NCBI RefSeq assembly: GCF_026343115.1
Contig: NZ_JAPEMC010000001.1
Span: 434,001 to 498,000, forward strand
Length of the DNA stretch: 64,000 nt
Direction: 5' to 3'
Origin: Streptomyces sp. NBC_00102
Lineage (GTDB): Bacteria; Actinomycetota; Actinomycetes; Streptomycetales; Streptomycetaceae
The first letter of the stretch is position 1, and every line of letters begins with the position of its first letter. A program made the translations under genes and the position numbers. The notes under the pieces are model-generated. The model was given only the letters and a program-made list of their open reading frames with translations, had not been told where the DNA came from and searched no databases. Shown piece after piece: positions 50,076 through 60,346 of the stretch.

Positions 50076-53000
50076 CTACTTGACCACGTCACCGAGGTTC
50101 GCCCCTCCCACTCCGTAGGTGTTGGGCACAACCAAGTCTCTGCTGTAGCCCGACATTCCTGAATTGTAGTAGCCACGCGCCGACATGACGAATTCGTAGG
50201 GAACTTTGCTGCTCGCGGATCGATATCTCGGGATCACGGAATAGGAAACACTCTGCCCGGCCCGCGCGGCGGTCGCCACCTGCGCCTCCATGTCGCGCAT
50301 GTTGTCCCTCCCCAGAGTGCCCAGCTTGCTGTACGTGTTGACACCTCGCCAGCAGGTCCCCAGATTGCGCTGGTCGGTTCCGGAACCGCCGAGTGTGTCC
50401 GCGATGAGGTGACAGGCATTGATGGAGCTCTTCGCGGAGAGACCCGCGCTCGTGGCATATGCCTGAGCTTTGTTGTAGCCCGAAAGTCGATTGCGCGCGC
50501 TTGTCGGCACCGGCGAACTCCCGGACGTGCGCAAACTGCTCTTGGTGATGCACGCCATCATCCCGCTGGACCTTCCCCCGCTCAAGAGCGGCAAGGGCGT
50601 CTGGTACCCGATCCCGGAACCACTGGAACAGTTCGGGTTGCTGCTCTTCTGGGGCCCGTTGCCGCAGCCGCTGGTCACCACGCAGACGGCGGCCGTGGTC
50701 ATCCCGGCGGTGATGGCCGAGGCCGCGTTGCGGACCGAGTTGCCGATGTTGATCTGTACCGTCGGCGGGCTGGCCGCTGCGGATATGGAATGAACGGTCT
50801 GGTGTGCCTTGCCGATCGAGGCGGTGATCTTGACTGCGTTGGCACGGATCGCGGCGCGGCGGGCGGCCTCTGCGGCGGCCTTGGCCGCCGCGGCCTGCGC
50901 CGCCGCCTGTGCGGCGGCCTGGGCCGCGGCGGCGGCGCTCACACCGCCACCACCGCCCCCGCCGCCCCCGCCGTAGGAGGAGGAACCGCCCCCGCCGGAA
51001 CCGCCCTTGCTGCCGCTGCCGGAGCGTGCGGTGCTGGTGCTCCCGCCGTAGTGGGCCTGGCAGCTCATCGACCAGACCTCGGCGCACATGCCGTACCTGG
51101 TGCTGGTCGCGGTCGAGGAGTGGGTGGTGGACGAGGAGGAACTGGACGAGTACGAGGAACTGGAGGACGAGGACGTCACCGAGGTCCACGCGTCGGAGAT
51201 GCTCTGGGAAAGCTTTGAGCAGTACGCGATGCAGGTGCTGACCAGCGCCGCTCCGACGACGTACGCCTCGTAGCCCTCGCTGATGCAGAGGTCCCAGAAG
51301 CAGTGGCCGCTCGGGTCCGTTTCCGTCAGGGGCCGGTCCGCCGCGTAGGCGAAGGAGTTGGCGTTGGCGCTGCCGCCGACGGCACTGTTGTGGACCGTGT
51401 CGGCGGAGTCGAAGCCGCCGTTGGCCGGGGTGTACCAGCGGGCGTGCATGTTGACGTTTCCGGTGGCGGCGTCCGTGAACTCGCTCTGGTAGCCGACCGT
51501 TCCGGTGAGCGTGGAGGCGAGGGTGGTGCCCCACGGGTCGTAACTGGCGGAGCCGGCCAGGGTGGTGCCGGCCGCGGTGAACTGACCGACGAGGTCGCTG
51601 TGCAGGTCCGTCAGGGCGAGGGTGGCGCCGTTCGCCGAGGTCTCGCCCGTCAGGGTTCCGGTGGGGCCGCGGCTGTAGGTGCCGCTGCCGTCGGAGGAGA
51701 TGAGATTGTCCGTGCCGGAGTAGGACAGGGTGGCCGTTCCCGCGGTGAGGTCGCGGCCGAGCGCGTCGTACGTGTAGGCCGTCGGCCCGGCCGTGACCTG
51801 CTGGCCGTAGGCGTCGAAGGTGTACGCCGCGGAGTCCTTGGCGGCCAGGGTGCCCCGTGCGGTGTAGCTGTAGGTGTGGGTGCCGTCCGAGGTCAGCTGA
51901 TCGCGGGCGTCGTACGTGGAGGCGGTGGCGCCGGCGGTGAGGCGGTTGCCGTCGGCGTCGTAGGTGTAGCCGGTGGTCGTGGAGCCGGAGGTCCAGGACG
52001 CCAGACGGTTCGCGTGGTCGTAGGTGTAGGTGTTGGCCGAGGCGCCCTGCACTCCGGTCGTCGTCTTGGAGGTGAGGTTGTCGCTGTCGTCCCAGTCGTA
52101 GGCGGTCTCGGCGACCGTGGAGCCGGTGGCGGTGGACAGGGTGTCCGAGCTCAGCCGGTGCTGCGCGTCGTAGTCGTAGGAGCGGATGTCGCCCGAGGCG
52201 CCGTAGGTGACGGACTGCGGCTGGGACGTCGAGTTGTAGTGGTACGTGAGTGTGGTACCGGTCGCCCCGTCGGTGTCGGTCGCCAGACGTCCGTCGGTGT
52301 CGTAGGTGTAGCCGCTGGTGCCGGAGGCGTCGGTACGGGTGACCGGCGACCCGTCCGCGTCGTAGGTGAACGAGGAGCTGCCGGCCTGCCCGGAGGTGGT
52401 CAGCAGGTCGCCGACGGCGTTGGTCTCGTAGTACTCCCACGTGTCGCCGACCGCCGAGGCCACCAGTTGCCCGTCCAGCGAGTAGCTGAAGTGCCGGTCG
52501 GGGGTGACGGCTTCGGCACCGGTTCCGGTCTGCGAGACGAGGTCGTCGAGGGCGTCGTAGGTGTTGGTGACGGTGACGCCGCCGGGGTCGGTCCGGGAGA
52601 CGAGCCGGCCGCGTTCGTCGTAGGTGTAGGTGGTGGTCCGGTCAGCGTCGGCCGTGTGGCCGGTGACGGCGGGCACCTTCTCGCTCGCGGGCAGGCCGAG
52701 GGCGTTGTACGTGGAGTACGTGGTGTCGCCGTTGCCGTCGGTGTAGGCGGTCCGGTGGCCGGCCGCGTCGTATCCGTACGCCGTGGTGATCGAGACGGTG
52801 TCGCTGACCGGCTCCGTCTGGCCGGTCAGGTCGCCGAGGGCGTCGTAGGTGTAGCCGATCGTGTGGTGGCGGGCGTCGGTGACCGTCTTCAGGCCGCCGT
52901 TGTCGGTGTACGTGGCGGAGGTCGAGGACAGGACGGATCCGGCGGCGTCCAGGTTCGCCGTGCCGGTCTGGCGGCCGGCCGCGTCGAAGGTCGCGGTCGT

Positions 53001-56000
53001 GGCGGTCCGGTCGGGCAGGACGGTCCTGATGACGTGGTCGTCGAGGTCGTAGGTGTAGGTGGTGGTGTCACCGCTGGTGTCGGACGTGGTGAGGGTGCGG
53101 CCGAGCGCGTCGTAGCCGTGGTGTTCCGTGACCCCGGTGACGGAGGCGATGCTCGCGACGCGGCCCGCGGTGTCGTAGGTGGTGTCCGACTGAACCTTCG
53201 TCTGCGCGCTGGTGGAGGTGTACACGTACCCCCAGGTGCTGCTGTCGCGGCCCAGGTCGTCGTAGGTGTGGTGGGTGACGGAGCCGTAGGGGGAGGTCTC
53301 GGTCAGCGGGTGGCCGGCCAGGTCGTAGGCGTAGGTGTACGTGCCCCGCGTGTCGGTGCCGTCGACGCGGATCGCCGGGGCGGTCCGCCGGACCGTGTCG
53401 CCCAACTGGTCGTAGGCGTAGTCGGTCCGCCCCTTGGCGTCGGTCTCGTCGAGGACGTTGCCGTCCGGGTCGTAACTCCAGGCGGTGGTGGCCGACGTGC
53501 CGTTGTAGGCGGGCAGGGTGGTGCCGGTCTTGCGGCCGTCGCGGTCGTAGGCGGTGGCCGTGATGTGACCGGTGGCGTCCTCGGCCTCGGTGCGGTCGCC
53601 GAAGGTGTCGTAGCCCTCGAGGGTGACGGGGTAGACCGTGGAGGTGGCGCCGGTGGCCGGATCGGTCGTGGTGATCGCGGGGCTCGTGACCGTGGTCGTC
53701 CGGCCCGCCTCGTCGTTGGCGTAGGTGGTGACGTTCTTCTGCGGGTCGGTCGAGGTGGTCTTCAGACCGCGCCGGTCGTACGTCGCCGTCGTGGTGAGGC
53801 TGAGGGAGCTGGAGACGTACTGGGCGGCGGACAGGGTGTCGCCCGCGGCGTCGTAGGTGTACGTCCACTTCCGGGCGGGATCACCCGCCGCCGAGGTCCG
53901 GCTCGTGGTCAGGACACGGGAGTCGTCGTCGAAGGTGTAGGCGGTGGTTCTCGCCAGGGCGGCGGGGTCCTCGGTCGTGGACGTGGTGCGGCCGGCCGCG
54001 TCCCAGCCGTACGTCGTGGTCAGGATGCCGTTCCCCGTGGTCTTCCCGACCTGGTGGCCCGCCGCGTCGTAGGTGTCCTGTTCGTCGATGTAGGTGGTGC
54101 CCGAGGAGCCCGTGCGGGCGGCCTGCTTGACCAGGCCGTCGTCGTAGTAGGCGTACGTGGTCGTGACGCCGGTGGCATCGGTGACCGTGTAGGGGCGGCC
54201 GCCCGCGTCGTAGGTGCGCTGTTCCAGCAGCTTGGCGCCGGCGCTCTGCGGAGTGTCCGCGGAGCCGGTGTAGTTGGTCAGGGTGGTGGTCAGCAGGTTG
54301 CCGTCGGCGTCGTAGGTGAACGCGTACGCCTGCCCGCCGGGGTCGGTCTCCCCCGTCTTGTTCCCGTAGGTGTCGTAGCTGAAGGAGGTGACGTACCGCT
54401 CGGGGTCGGTGACCGACTTCAGCTCGCCCCTGTCGTCGTACGTCTGGACGGTGGTGCGGGCGGTGTCGCCGCCGGTGGTGTCGGAGACGGTGGAGGTGAG
54501 GGTGTTGCCGTCCGCGTCGTAGGTGTTGGTCGTCAGCGGCGTGTGCGTCACCGACTGGTCGACCGCGTTGGTGGTGGCCGGGTCCTGTTCGGTCATCACC
54601 CGCCCCAGCGGGTCGTAGGTGTAGCGGGTGACCAGGCCCCCGGGATAGGTGTCGGAGACCTCGGTGCCGGTCAGTACCCGGCCGAGCGCGTCGTAGGTGT
54701 AGCGGGTGACCAGGCCGAGCGGTGAGGTCTCCTGGGCGAGGTCGCCGTTGGCGTAGTAGACGTAGGAGGTGACCGCTCCACCGGGCGTGGTGGCGGAGGC
54801 CAGCAGTCCGGCGGGGGCGGTGGTACCGGAGACGTACCCGGCGGTGGTGGTGGTCGTGTACGTCTTCTTGTCGGTCAGCCCCGCGGTATGCCCGGCGACG
54901 GCCGGGGTGGTCGCCGTGAGCAGGTTGCCGTTGGTGTCGTAGGTGTTGACGGTCCGGTAGGTGGTGTCGGCCGGACCGGAGGAACGGGCGTCCGAGGAAG
55001 TCAGCAACTGGTCGTTGCGGGGGTCGGTGTCGGAGTCGGCGTTCAGGTAGTACGTGTAGTACGAGGTCGAGCACTTCGCGGCCGACCGGTCCTGGCAGGT
55101 GGTCCGGGACACCACGTCGCCACGGGTGTTGTGACCGGTGGTGGTCAGGTTCCCGTTCCCGTCGGTGACGGTGTAGAGGAAGCCCGAGGTGTCGTAGCCG
55201 TAGGAGGTGGTGGCTCCGGTGCCGTCGGTCTCCGCCAGCGGGCGTCCGCCGTTGGACAGGTCGTAGGTGGTACTGAGCGTGTGGCCGCCGGGGTCGGTGA
55301 CGTCGACGTTCTCGGTGGCGACGGTTCCGGTGGTCTGCTTGTAGGCACTCCACTGGGTGGCGACCTGGGCGGACGTCAGGTTGTGGTCGTAGAAGGCGAC
55401 ATCGGATATCGAGCCCTTGAAGTGGCTGACCTCGCCGGGTGCTCCGTACCAGGTCTTGGCGAAGCCCGCGCCGATGTAGGTGTAGGTGTTGACCTGGTCG
55501 TCGGGGGTGCCGGCGAAGGTGTCCTGCTTGGTTCCGTCCAGGAACAGCGCCTGGCTGTCGACGTCGCAGCTCAGCACCGCGTAGTGCCAGGCGTTGTCGG
55601 TGACGGTGCCGGCCGAGCCGAAGGCGACGCTGCCGGAGCCGCTCACGCTCCACCAGTGGCCGTGCAGTTTGCCGTCGGTACCCACGTAGAGGACCGGGTC
55701 CCAGCTGCCGGAGGCCGCCGTGGCACCGTCGACCGGTACCGACTGGTCGCCGATCAGCACGCCCGACGTGGTGGTCTTGAACCAGATCCCGACGCTCCGC
55801 TTGGTGCCGGAGTGCAGGAGTTCGGCGGGGACCGAGACGTAGGAGGTGGAGCCGTCGAAGGAGGCAGCGGTTCCCGCGGTGCTGTCCTTCGCGCTGAACG
55901 GGCCGGCGACGCCGAGGGTGACGCTGTTGTACGTGCCGTCGCCCCCGTTCACCTCGTCGGCGGCGTAGGTGGCCGAGCCGTCGGTGTTGTCCTCCCCGAG

Positions 56001-59000
56001 CTGCCAGTAGCCGGCCGGGTTGGCGCCGAGTACGGACCCGCGGAACACCGCGCCGGAACCGGCCACGGTCGGCTTGCCGACGGTCCAGGTGCCGCCGTGC
56101 TCGTCGGTGACGGAGGTCAGCCGGTCGGCGGCGGTGTCGTAGGCGACCGCGGCCATGGTGCGCCCGGCCGGTCCGGCCGCCGTGGTGAGCAGGGCCGCGC
56201 TCGCGATGCCACTGGTGTGCAGGTCCCGGACCTGGGAGGCGGTGACGGGGTGGCTGTAGAAGGAAACGTCGGAGATCGATCCGGTGAAGTAGCTGACGTC
56301 ACCGGGGGTGTCGATCCAGGCGGTGGTGAATCCCGCGCCGATGTAGGTGAGGGTGTTGACCTGGTCGTCGGGGGTGCCGGCGAAGGTGTCCTGCTGCGTG
56401 CCGTCCAGGTAGAGGGTCTGGGTACTGCCGTCGGAGCTGAGGACCGCGTGGTGCCAGGCGTTGTCCGTCACCGTTCCGGTCGAGCCGAAGTCGGCGCCGC
56501 CCGAGCCGCTGACGCTCCACCAGTGGCCGTGCAGCTTGTTGTCCGACCCCACGTACAGCACGGGCGTCCAGCTGCCCGACGCGGCGGTCGCCCCGGTGAT
56601 GCTCTTGGACTGGTCGCCGATCAGCACGCCCTTCTTGGACGTCTTGAACCACAGCGACACCGCGCGGCTGGTGCTGGCGTGCAGCGGTGCGGCCGGGACC
56701 TTGATGTACCCGGTGCCCGCGAGGGTCACGGCCTTGGCGGACGAACCCACCAGAGGTCCGGCCGCCCCGCCCGGGGTGGCATTCACGTAACTACCAGCAT
56801 CTGTACCCGAGTTGGCCAGCACCGAGGAGGCGGCGGTGGCGCTGCCCGAGGGCTCACCGAGTCGCCAGTAGCCGCTGGGCCCGGCGTCGAGCGCGGCGGA
56901 CGGGTAGTTGGAGCCGTCGGTGTAGGTGTAGGCGTAGCAGGAAGCCGACGGAGCCGCCGGGTTCGTGGTGGAGGGCGGGCAGACGGAGGTGAGCCGGTCG
57001 CCCGTGTACCCGTACGTCCACACGGTCGCCGTGCCGGTGTCGCCGCTGGTGGCGGGGTCGGTGGAGACCGTCTTCACGTGGTAGTGGGCGGCGCCGGAGG
57101 GCTGGGACCAGGTGAAGGTGAGGGTGCGTCCGGAGACGTCGTTCTTGATGGTGGAGAGGCGGTGCGAGGAGTCGTACGTCAGTGTCTCCGTCAGCCCCGC
57201 GTGGGTCTTGATCTGCGAGAGCAGCCAGATGCCGGTGCCGCCCGCGGTACCGAAGGTGTAGGTCATGCCCGACGTCACGGTCAGGGAGTAGCCGGCGGTC
57301 AGCGCCTTGAAGGTGCCGTACGTACCGGTGGGCGGGGTGTAGCCGGAGGCGGAGTAGCCCCAGCGTTCCTGCCGGCCGCCGTCGTCGGTGATCACCACGC
57401 TCTTGGAGCCGTCGTCGTCCATCACGGCCCGCATGTCCGCCAGTGCGGACCATCCCGCGCCGAAGGCCCCGGTACTGCTGGTGTCCAGGGAGTTGTAGGA
57501 CCGGTTCACCTCCAGGGAGGGGCCCACGGAGGGCACGGAGGCGTCGGTGGTGGAGGTGGTGTAGTTGCCCGCCTCCTCGTCGTAGCCGTGGCCGCCGTTC
57601 TGCGCCAGCCGGGAGGCGATCAGCGGTTGCGCGACCAGTGTCGACAACGACTGGCGGGCGCTGGTCGTCGTGGACCAGCCGTCGAACGCCGACACCGTCC
57701 AGAGGTAGGACGTGGACCAGTCCAGGTCACCCGCCGGCACGGTCCACTTGGTGGAGGTCTGCCAGCCGGAGGTGCCGATCTGGGTGCCCGCCGAGGAGTA
57801 GAGGGCGAAGTCGTACTTCAGGGGCGAGGTGGGCCAGGAGTCCGGGTCGACGGCCTTGGCCTGGAGCTGCGGGCGCAGGGAGGGCGAGGTGAAGTTCGTC
57901 CTGGGGTAGGTGTGCTCGATGTCCGGCGCGGAGTTCTTGCTGTAGGTGACCGTGATGTACGGCGCGTGCGCGTCGACCTGGGAGGAGTCGAACTTCTTCC
58001 ACTGGTTGGAGTTGGTCGCCGACGAGAAGACGGAGAGCCCGTAGTTGTCGGTCTGGCCCAGCGCCACCTTCTGGAGCCAGTCCGTGTCGAGGCTGGTGGT
58101 CTGCCACTGCCCCGTGCCGGTCGAGACGGAGGAGTTCCCGCACACCGTGCTGGAGACCGTGCCCGACCAGGTGCCGATGGCGGACGAGGTCGCGGGCCGG
58201 TCCGCCCAGGACTTCGCGCCCGTCACCCACCACTGCTCCGTGATCGGGTACACGCTGTACGAGGTGGACGAACTGCAGGTGTACGCCCAGACGTTGAACA
58301 GGTGCAGGTCGGCGTCGCTGATGTGGTAGCCGTCGGACTCCGGGAGCCCGAGGAACTTCATGAACGCCTGGCCTATGTAGGCGCCGCCGTCCGCCGTGCC
58401 GACGCGCATGATCGTGTCCGACGAGTAGTCGGCGGTGTTGGGGTAGTAGGTGTACGTGGTGAGGGTCTGCCCGGCGGTCGTCACCGTCATCGTCGGGTCC
58501 ACGGTGACCGGGAACCGGATGGAGGGGCCGCTGAGCCAGGAGGGGTCGAGCGACATCTTCAGTGCGGGGACGCCGTCCACCGAGGAGATGCTGTACCGCA
58601 TGGCCCAGTTGTCGTGGGACTCACCGGTGACCGGGTCCACGTATGCGTCGCGGGCGAAGGGCTGCGGCAGGGTGACGACGGCCTTGTCCTCGTCGTCCAC
58701 CAGCTCGACCGTGCCGTCGGACGCGGTGGTCAGACGGAGACCGTCCAGGTTCATCGGGAAGACCCAGCTGGTCGGCGCGTCGGCCGAGTGCAGGATCAGG
58801 GATTCCTTGACGCCGTTGGCGGTCGGATCGAGGAGGAGATCGGTGTCGGGCAGGACGTCGCCGTACGTCACGGTGGAGCCCGAGGCGGTACCGGTGACGG
58901 CGCTCGCTCCGGCGAGCGACCAGGAGACCGACTCGGAGTCCGAGAGGGTGAGGGTGGCCAGGTCCTGCCCGGCCGGATCGCCGGTGCTGACGGTCGGCGC

Positions 59001-59828
59001 GGTCGAGGTACCGGCCGACGCGGTGGACGACGACGCGGTGGCAGAGGAAGCGGTGGACGACGGAGCGGTGGCAGAGGAAGCGGTGGACGACGGAGCGGTG
59101 GCAGAGGAAGCGGTGGACGACGACGCGGGCGCGTCGGCCTGGATCGCCGGGGCCGTCCGCGAGGCGGGTGCGGGGGCGAGAGCCGCGGTCACCGCGGATC
59201 CGCCGTCACCGGCGTGCGAGGACGACTGCTCGGTCCCGCCGCCGGAACCCGTCGGGGCGGGTGCCGTCGTCGGCGCGAACGACACGGCCTGCGCGTTGGC
59301 CTTCTCGTGCCAGCGGCCGTCGTCGCCCCGCACCACCCGGGTGTCGATCGGCTTCCACGTACCGTCGCTGTCCGGGAAGTTGATCCGGGACTGCGCCATC
59401 TTCCGGGTGAAGGAACCGTCGGCGTTCTCGAAGTAGTCGAACATGGAGCCGGACTTGGCGGCGTCGCGCTTGCTCGTCTTCGCGTCGAAGCCCGAGGGCG
59501 CCTTGGCGGACAGCGTCTTCGTGGCGTGGCCGCCCGGCGCCTTCGACGGGGCCAGCTCCCCCACGCCCTTGCCCGGCGCCCTGCCCGCCGGGTGCCCGAC
59601 CCCGGCCTTGGCGGCCCGTACGTCGTGCGCGGAGCCGGTCTTCGACCCCGGGCCGGGGCCGTCCGAGCCGGACAGCCACTTCCACAGGTGGTCGAGCCCG
59701 GTGCTCACCGAGGCGGACGGCCTCGCGGCCGCGTAGGCCGCGCCGCCCTCCTGGGCCCAGAAGGACAGCACCAACGGCACCACGGCCACCCACACACGCC
59801 ACCGCGACAGCGAACGCACCCCACCCAC
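50076..59828 (-). CDS. Secreted RHS/YD-repeat polymorphic toxin with LamG domains and C-terminal nuclease tip
   Basis: A 3250-aa protein from the GTG at 59828 (GGAGGG upstream). The order is signal peptide (1-35, RWRVWVAVVPLVLSFWAQ), a disordered Ser/Thr/Ala linker with 10-aa repeats (about 235-270), a DNRLRE-type domain (about 455-610), RHS start region (about 775-830), two LamG/jellyroll domains (about 975-1205 and 1265-1500), YD repeats (about 1505-2780) and RHS core end (YQSEFTDAATGNVNMHARWY, about 2780). Ser-, Gly- and Ala-rich linkers follow, then a 145-aa tip with INACHLIADTLGGSGTDQRN near 3136, resembling DNA/RNA non-specific His-Me-finger nucleases. Rearrangement of the tip is typical. 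A contact-dependent or secreted antibacterial role is inferred. Confidence 0.9.
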   Translation of the reverse strand: MGGVRSLSRWRVWVAVVPLVLSFWAQEGGAAYAAARPSASVSTGLDHLWKWLSGSDGPGPGSKTGSAHDVRAAKAGVGHPAGRAPGKGVGELAPSKAPGGHATKTLSAKAPSGFDAKTSKRDAAKSGSMFDYFENADGSFTRKMAQSRINFPDSDGTWKPIDTRVVRGDDGRWHEKANAQAVSFAPTTAPAPTGSGGGTEQSSSHAGDGGSAVTAALAPAPASRTAPAIQADAPASSSTASSATAPSSTASSATAPSSTASSATASSSTASAGTSTAPTVSTGDPAGQDLATLTLSDSESVSWSLAGASAVTGTASGSTVTYGDVLPDTDLLLDPTANGVKESLILHSADAPTSWVFPMNLDGLRLTTASDGTVELVDDEDKAVVTLPQPFARDAYVDPVTGESHDNWAMRYSISSVDGVPALKMSLDPSWLSGPSIRFPVTVDPTMTVTTAGQTLTTYTYYPNTADYSSDTIMRVGTADGGAYIGQAFMKFLGLPESDGYHISDADLHLFNVWAYTCSSSTSYSVYPITEQWWVTGAKSWADRPATSSAIGTWSGTVSSTVCGNSSVSTGTGQWQTTSLDTDWLQKVALGQTDNYGLSVFSSATNSNQWKKFDSSQVDAHAPYITVTYSKNSAPDIEHTYPRTNFTSPSLRPQLQAKAVDPDSWPTSPLKYDFALYSSAGTQIGTSGWQTSTKWTVPAGDLDWSTSYLWTVSAFDGWSTTTSARQSLSTLVAQPLIASRLAQNGGHGYDEEAGNYTTSTTDASVPSVGPSLEVNRSYNSLDTSSTGAFGAGWSALADMRAVMDDDGSKSVVITDDGGRQERWGYSASGYTPPTGTYGTFKALTAGYSLTVTSGMTYTFGTAGGTGIWLLSQIKTHAGLTETLTYDSSHRLSTIKNDVSGRTLTFTWSQPSGAAHYHVKTVSTDPATSGDTGTATVWTYGYTGDRLTSVCPPSTTNPAAPSASCYAYTYTDGSNYPSAALDAGPSGYWRLGEPSGSATAASSVLANSGTDAGSYVNATPGGAAGPLVGSSAKAVTLAGTGYIKVPAAPLHASTSRAVSLWFKTSKKGVLIGDQSKSITGATAASGSWTPVLYVGSDNKLHGHWWSVSGSGGADFGSTGTVTDNAWHHAVLSSDGSTQTLYLDGTQQDTFAGTPDDQVNTLTYIGAGFTTAWIDTPGDVSYFTGSISDVSFYSHPVTASQVRDLHTSGIASAALLTTAAGPAGRTMAAVAYDTAADRLTSVTDEHGGTWTVGKPTVAGSGAVFRGSVLGANPAGYWQLGEDNTDGSATYAADEVNGGDGTYNSVTLGVAGPFSAKDSTAGTAASFDGSTSYVSVPAELLHSGTKRSVGIWFKTTTSGVLIGDQSVPVDGATAASGSWDPVLYVGTDGKLHGHWWSVSGSGSVAFGSAGTVTDNAWHYAVLSCDVDSQALFLDGTKQDTFAGTPDDQVNTYTYIGAGFAKTWYGAPGEVSHFKGSISDVAFYDHNLTSAQVATQWSAYKQTTGTVATENVDVTDPGGHTLSTTYDLSNGGRPLAETDGTGATTSYGYDTSGFLYTVTDGNGNLTTTGHNTRGDVVSRTTCQDRSAAKCSTSYYTYYLNADSDTDPRNDQLLTSSDARSSGPADTTYRTVNTYDTNGNLLTATTPAVAGHTAGLTDKKTYTTTTTAGYVSGTTAPAGLLASATTPGGAVTSYVYYANGDLAQETSPLGLVTRYTYDALGRVLTGTEVSDTYPGGLVTRYTYDPLGRVMTEQDPATTNAVDQSVTHTPLTTNTYDADGNTLTSTVSDTTGGDTARTTVQTYDDRGELKSVTDPERYVTSFSYDTYGNKTGETDPGGQAYAFTYDADGNLLTTTLTNYTGSADTPQSAGAKLLEQRTYDAGGRPYTVTDATGVTTTYAYYDDGLVKQAARTGSSGTTYIDEQDTYDAAGHQVGKTTGNGILTTTYGWDAAGRTTSTTEDPAALARTTAYTFDDDSRVLTTSRTSAAGDPARKWTYTYDAAGDTLSAAQYVSSSLSLTTTATYDRRGLKTTSTDPQKNVTTYANDEAGRTTTVTSPAITTTDPATGATSTVYPVTLEGYDTFGDRTEAEDATGHITATAYDRDGRKTGTTLPAYNGTSATTAWSYDPDGNVLDETDAKGRTDYAYDQLGDTVRRTAPAIRVDGTDTRGTYTYAYDLAGHPLTETSPYGSVTHHTYDDLGRDSSTWGYVYTSTSAQTKVQSDTTYDTAGRVASIASVTGVTEHHGYDALGRTLTTSDTSGDTTTYTYDLDDHVIRTVLPDRTATTATFDAAGRQTGTANLDAAGSVLSSTSATYTDNGGLKTVTDARHHTIGYTYDALGDLTGQTEPVSDTVSITTAYGYDAAGHRTAYTDGNGDTTYSTYNALGLPASEKVPAVTGHTADADRTTTYTYDERGRLVSRTDPGGVTVTNTYDALDDLVSQTGTGAEAVTPDRHFSYSLDGQLVASAVGDTWEYYETNAVGDLLTTSGQAGSSSFTYDADGSPVTRTDASGTSGYTYDTDGRLATDTDGATGTTLTYHYNSTSQPQSVTYGASGDIRSYDYDAQHRLSSDTLSTATGSTVAETAYDWDDSDNLTSKTTTGVQGASANTYTYDHANRLASWTSGSTTTGYTYDADGNRLTAGATASTYDARDQLTSDGTHTYSYTARGTLAAKDSAAYTFDAYGQQVTAGPTAYTYDALGRDLTAGTATLSYSGTDNLISSDGSGTYSRGPTGTLTGETSANGATLALTDLHSDLVGQFTAAGTTLAGSASYDPWGTTLASTLTGTVGYQSEFTDAATGNVNMHARWYTPANGGFDSADTVHNSAVGGSANANSFAYAADRPLTETDPSGHCFWDLCISEGYEAYVVGAALVSTCIAYCSKLSQSISDAWTSVTSSSSSSSYSSSSSSSTTHSSTATSTRYGMCAEVWSMSCQAHYGGSTSTARSGSGSKGGSGGGGSSSYGGGGGGGGGGVSAAAAAQAAAQAAAQAAAAKAAAEAARRAAIRANAVKITASIGKAHQTVHSISAAASPPTVQINIGNSVRNAASAITAGMTTAAVCVVTSGCGNGPQKSSNPNCSSGSGIGYQTPLPLLSGGRSSGMMACITKSSLRTSGSSPVPTSARNRLSGYNKAQAYATSAGLSAKSSINACHLIADTLGGSGTDQRNLGTCWRGVNTYSKLGTLGRDNMRDMEAQVATAARAGQSVSYSVIPRYRSASSKVPYEFVMSARGYYNSGMSGYSRDLVVPNTYGVGGANLGDVVK
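59041..59130. repeat. 30-bp tandem repeat in the RHS linker
   Basis: Three 30-bp units (59041-59070, 59071-59100 identical; 59101-59130 diverged at its end), with a partial copy before. It encodes the 10-residue repeat APSSTASSAT in the RHS N-terminal linker. Confidence 0.9.
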
Positions 59829-59879
59829 CGGACCCTCCCCGACCGGCCGCCCGCAGCGGCCCCAGCAGCCGGTGCACAG

Positions 59880-60005
59880 GGCTGTCCCGCGATTCCCGGT
59901 GGGCCGGTGTGCGGCGCCGGACGCGTCGCGTCGCGAGGCGGAGGAATGTCCGCGTCGATGCGCCACAGCTGCCGTCGCACACCCGCCGGGAATCGCGGGA
60001 CAGCC
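59880..60005. repeat. 126-bp palindromic element upstream of the RHS toxin gene
   Basis: Perfect 20-bp inverted ends (59880-59899 and 59986-60005; outer sequence GGCTGTCCCGCGATTCCCGG). A further imperfect inner match (GGTGTGCG / CGCACACC) follows. It lies 52-177 bp before the RHS GTG and would fold in any transcript. IS5-like ends are a memory-based impression only. Confidence 0.75.
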
Positions 60006-60346
60006 GTGAGGCGCGTTCATGTGATCACGCGGGCTGTGGCAGCAATTTGATGGCGCCTCCGGCCCTGTCGACAAGATCACTTGTGCGATTCCGGATCCGG
60101 ATTTGGGCGAGCCTTGGGCCTAACCCCTCACAGGCCGGACCCTGTTCACTTTCCGGTAACCGGGCACGTGGGCCGGGACGCGTTTCCGTAACCGGGCGCA
60201 CGGCCCGGGGCGACGACTGACGCGTCACCGCTGGCCACGGAGGTGGCCGGGGTGCGGAAACCGCGTGGCTGCCGGGTCCGGCGGCCCGGTATCGTCCGGT
60301 CTCCCGACCCGCCGTACCGGCGGCCCACGACCGGAGAGCGACGCGG
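60006..60346. other. Intergenic region upstream of the RHS toxin
   Basis: A 341-bp divergent spacer without a credible gene. It holds a small dyad ACAAG-ATCA-CTTGT (60071-60084). Promoters for the RHS gene and the rightward small gene must lie here. Confidence 0.5.

Noticed and set aside
51303..60050. Very long + strand frames opposite the RHS gene
   Set aside because: Antisense of YD and LamG repeats; composition follows the repeat codons of the real gene.
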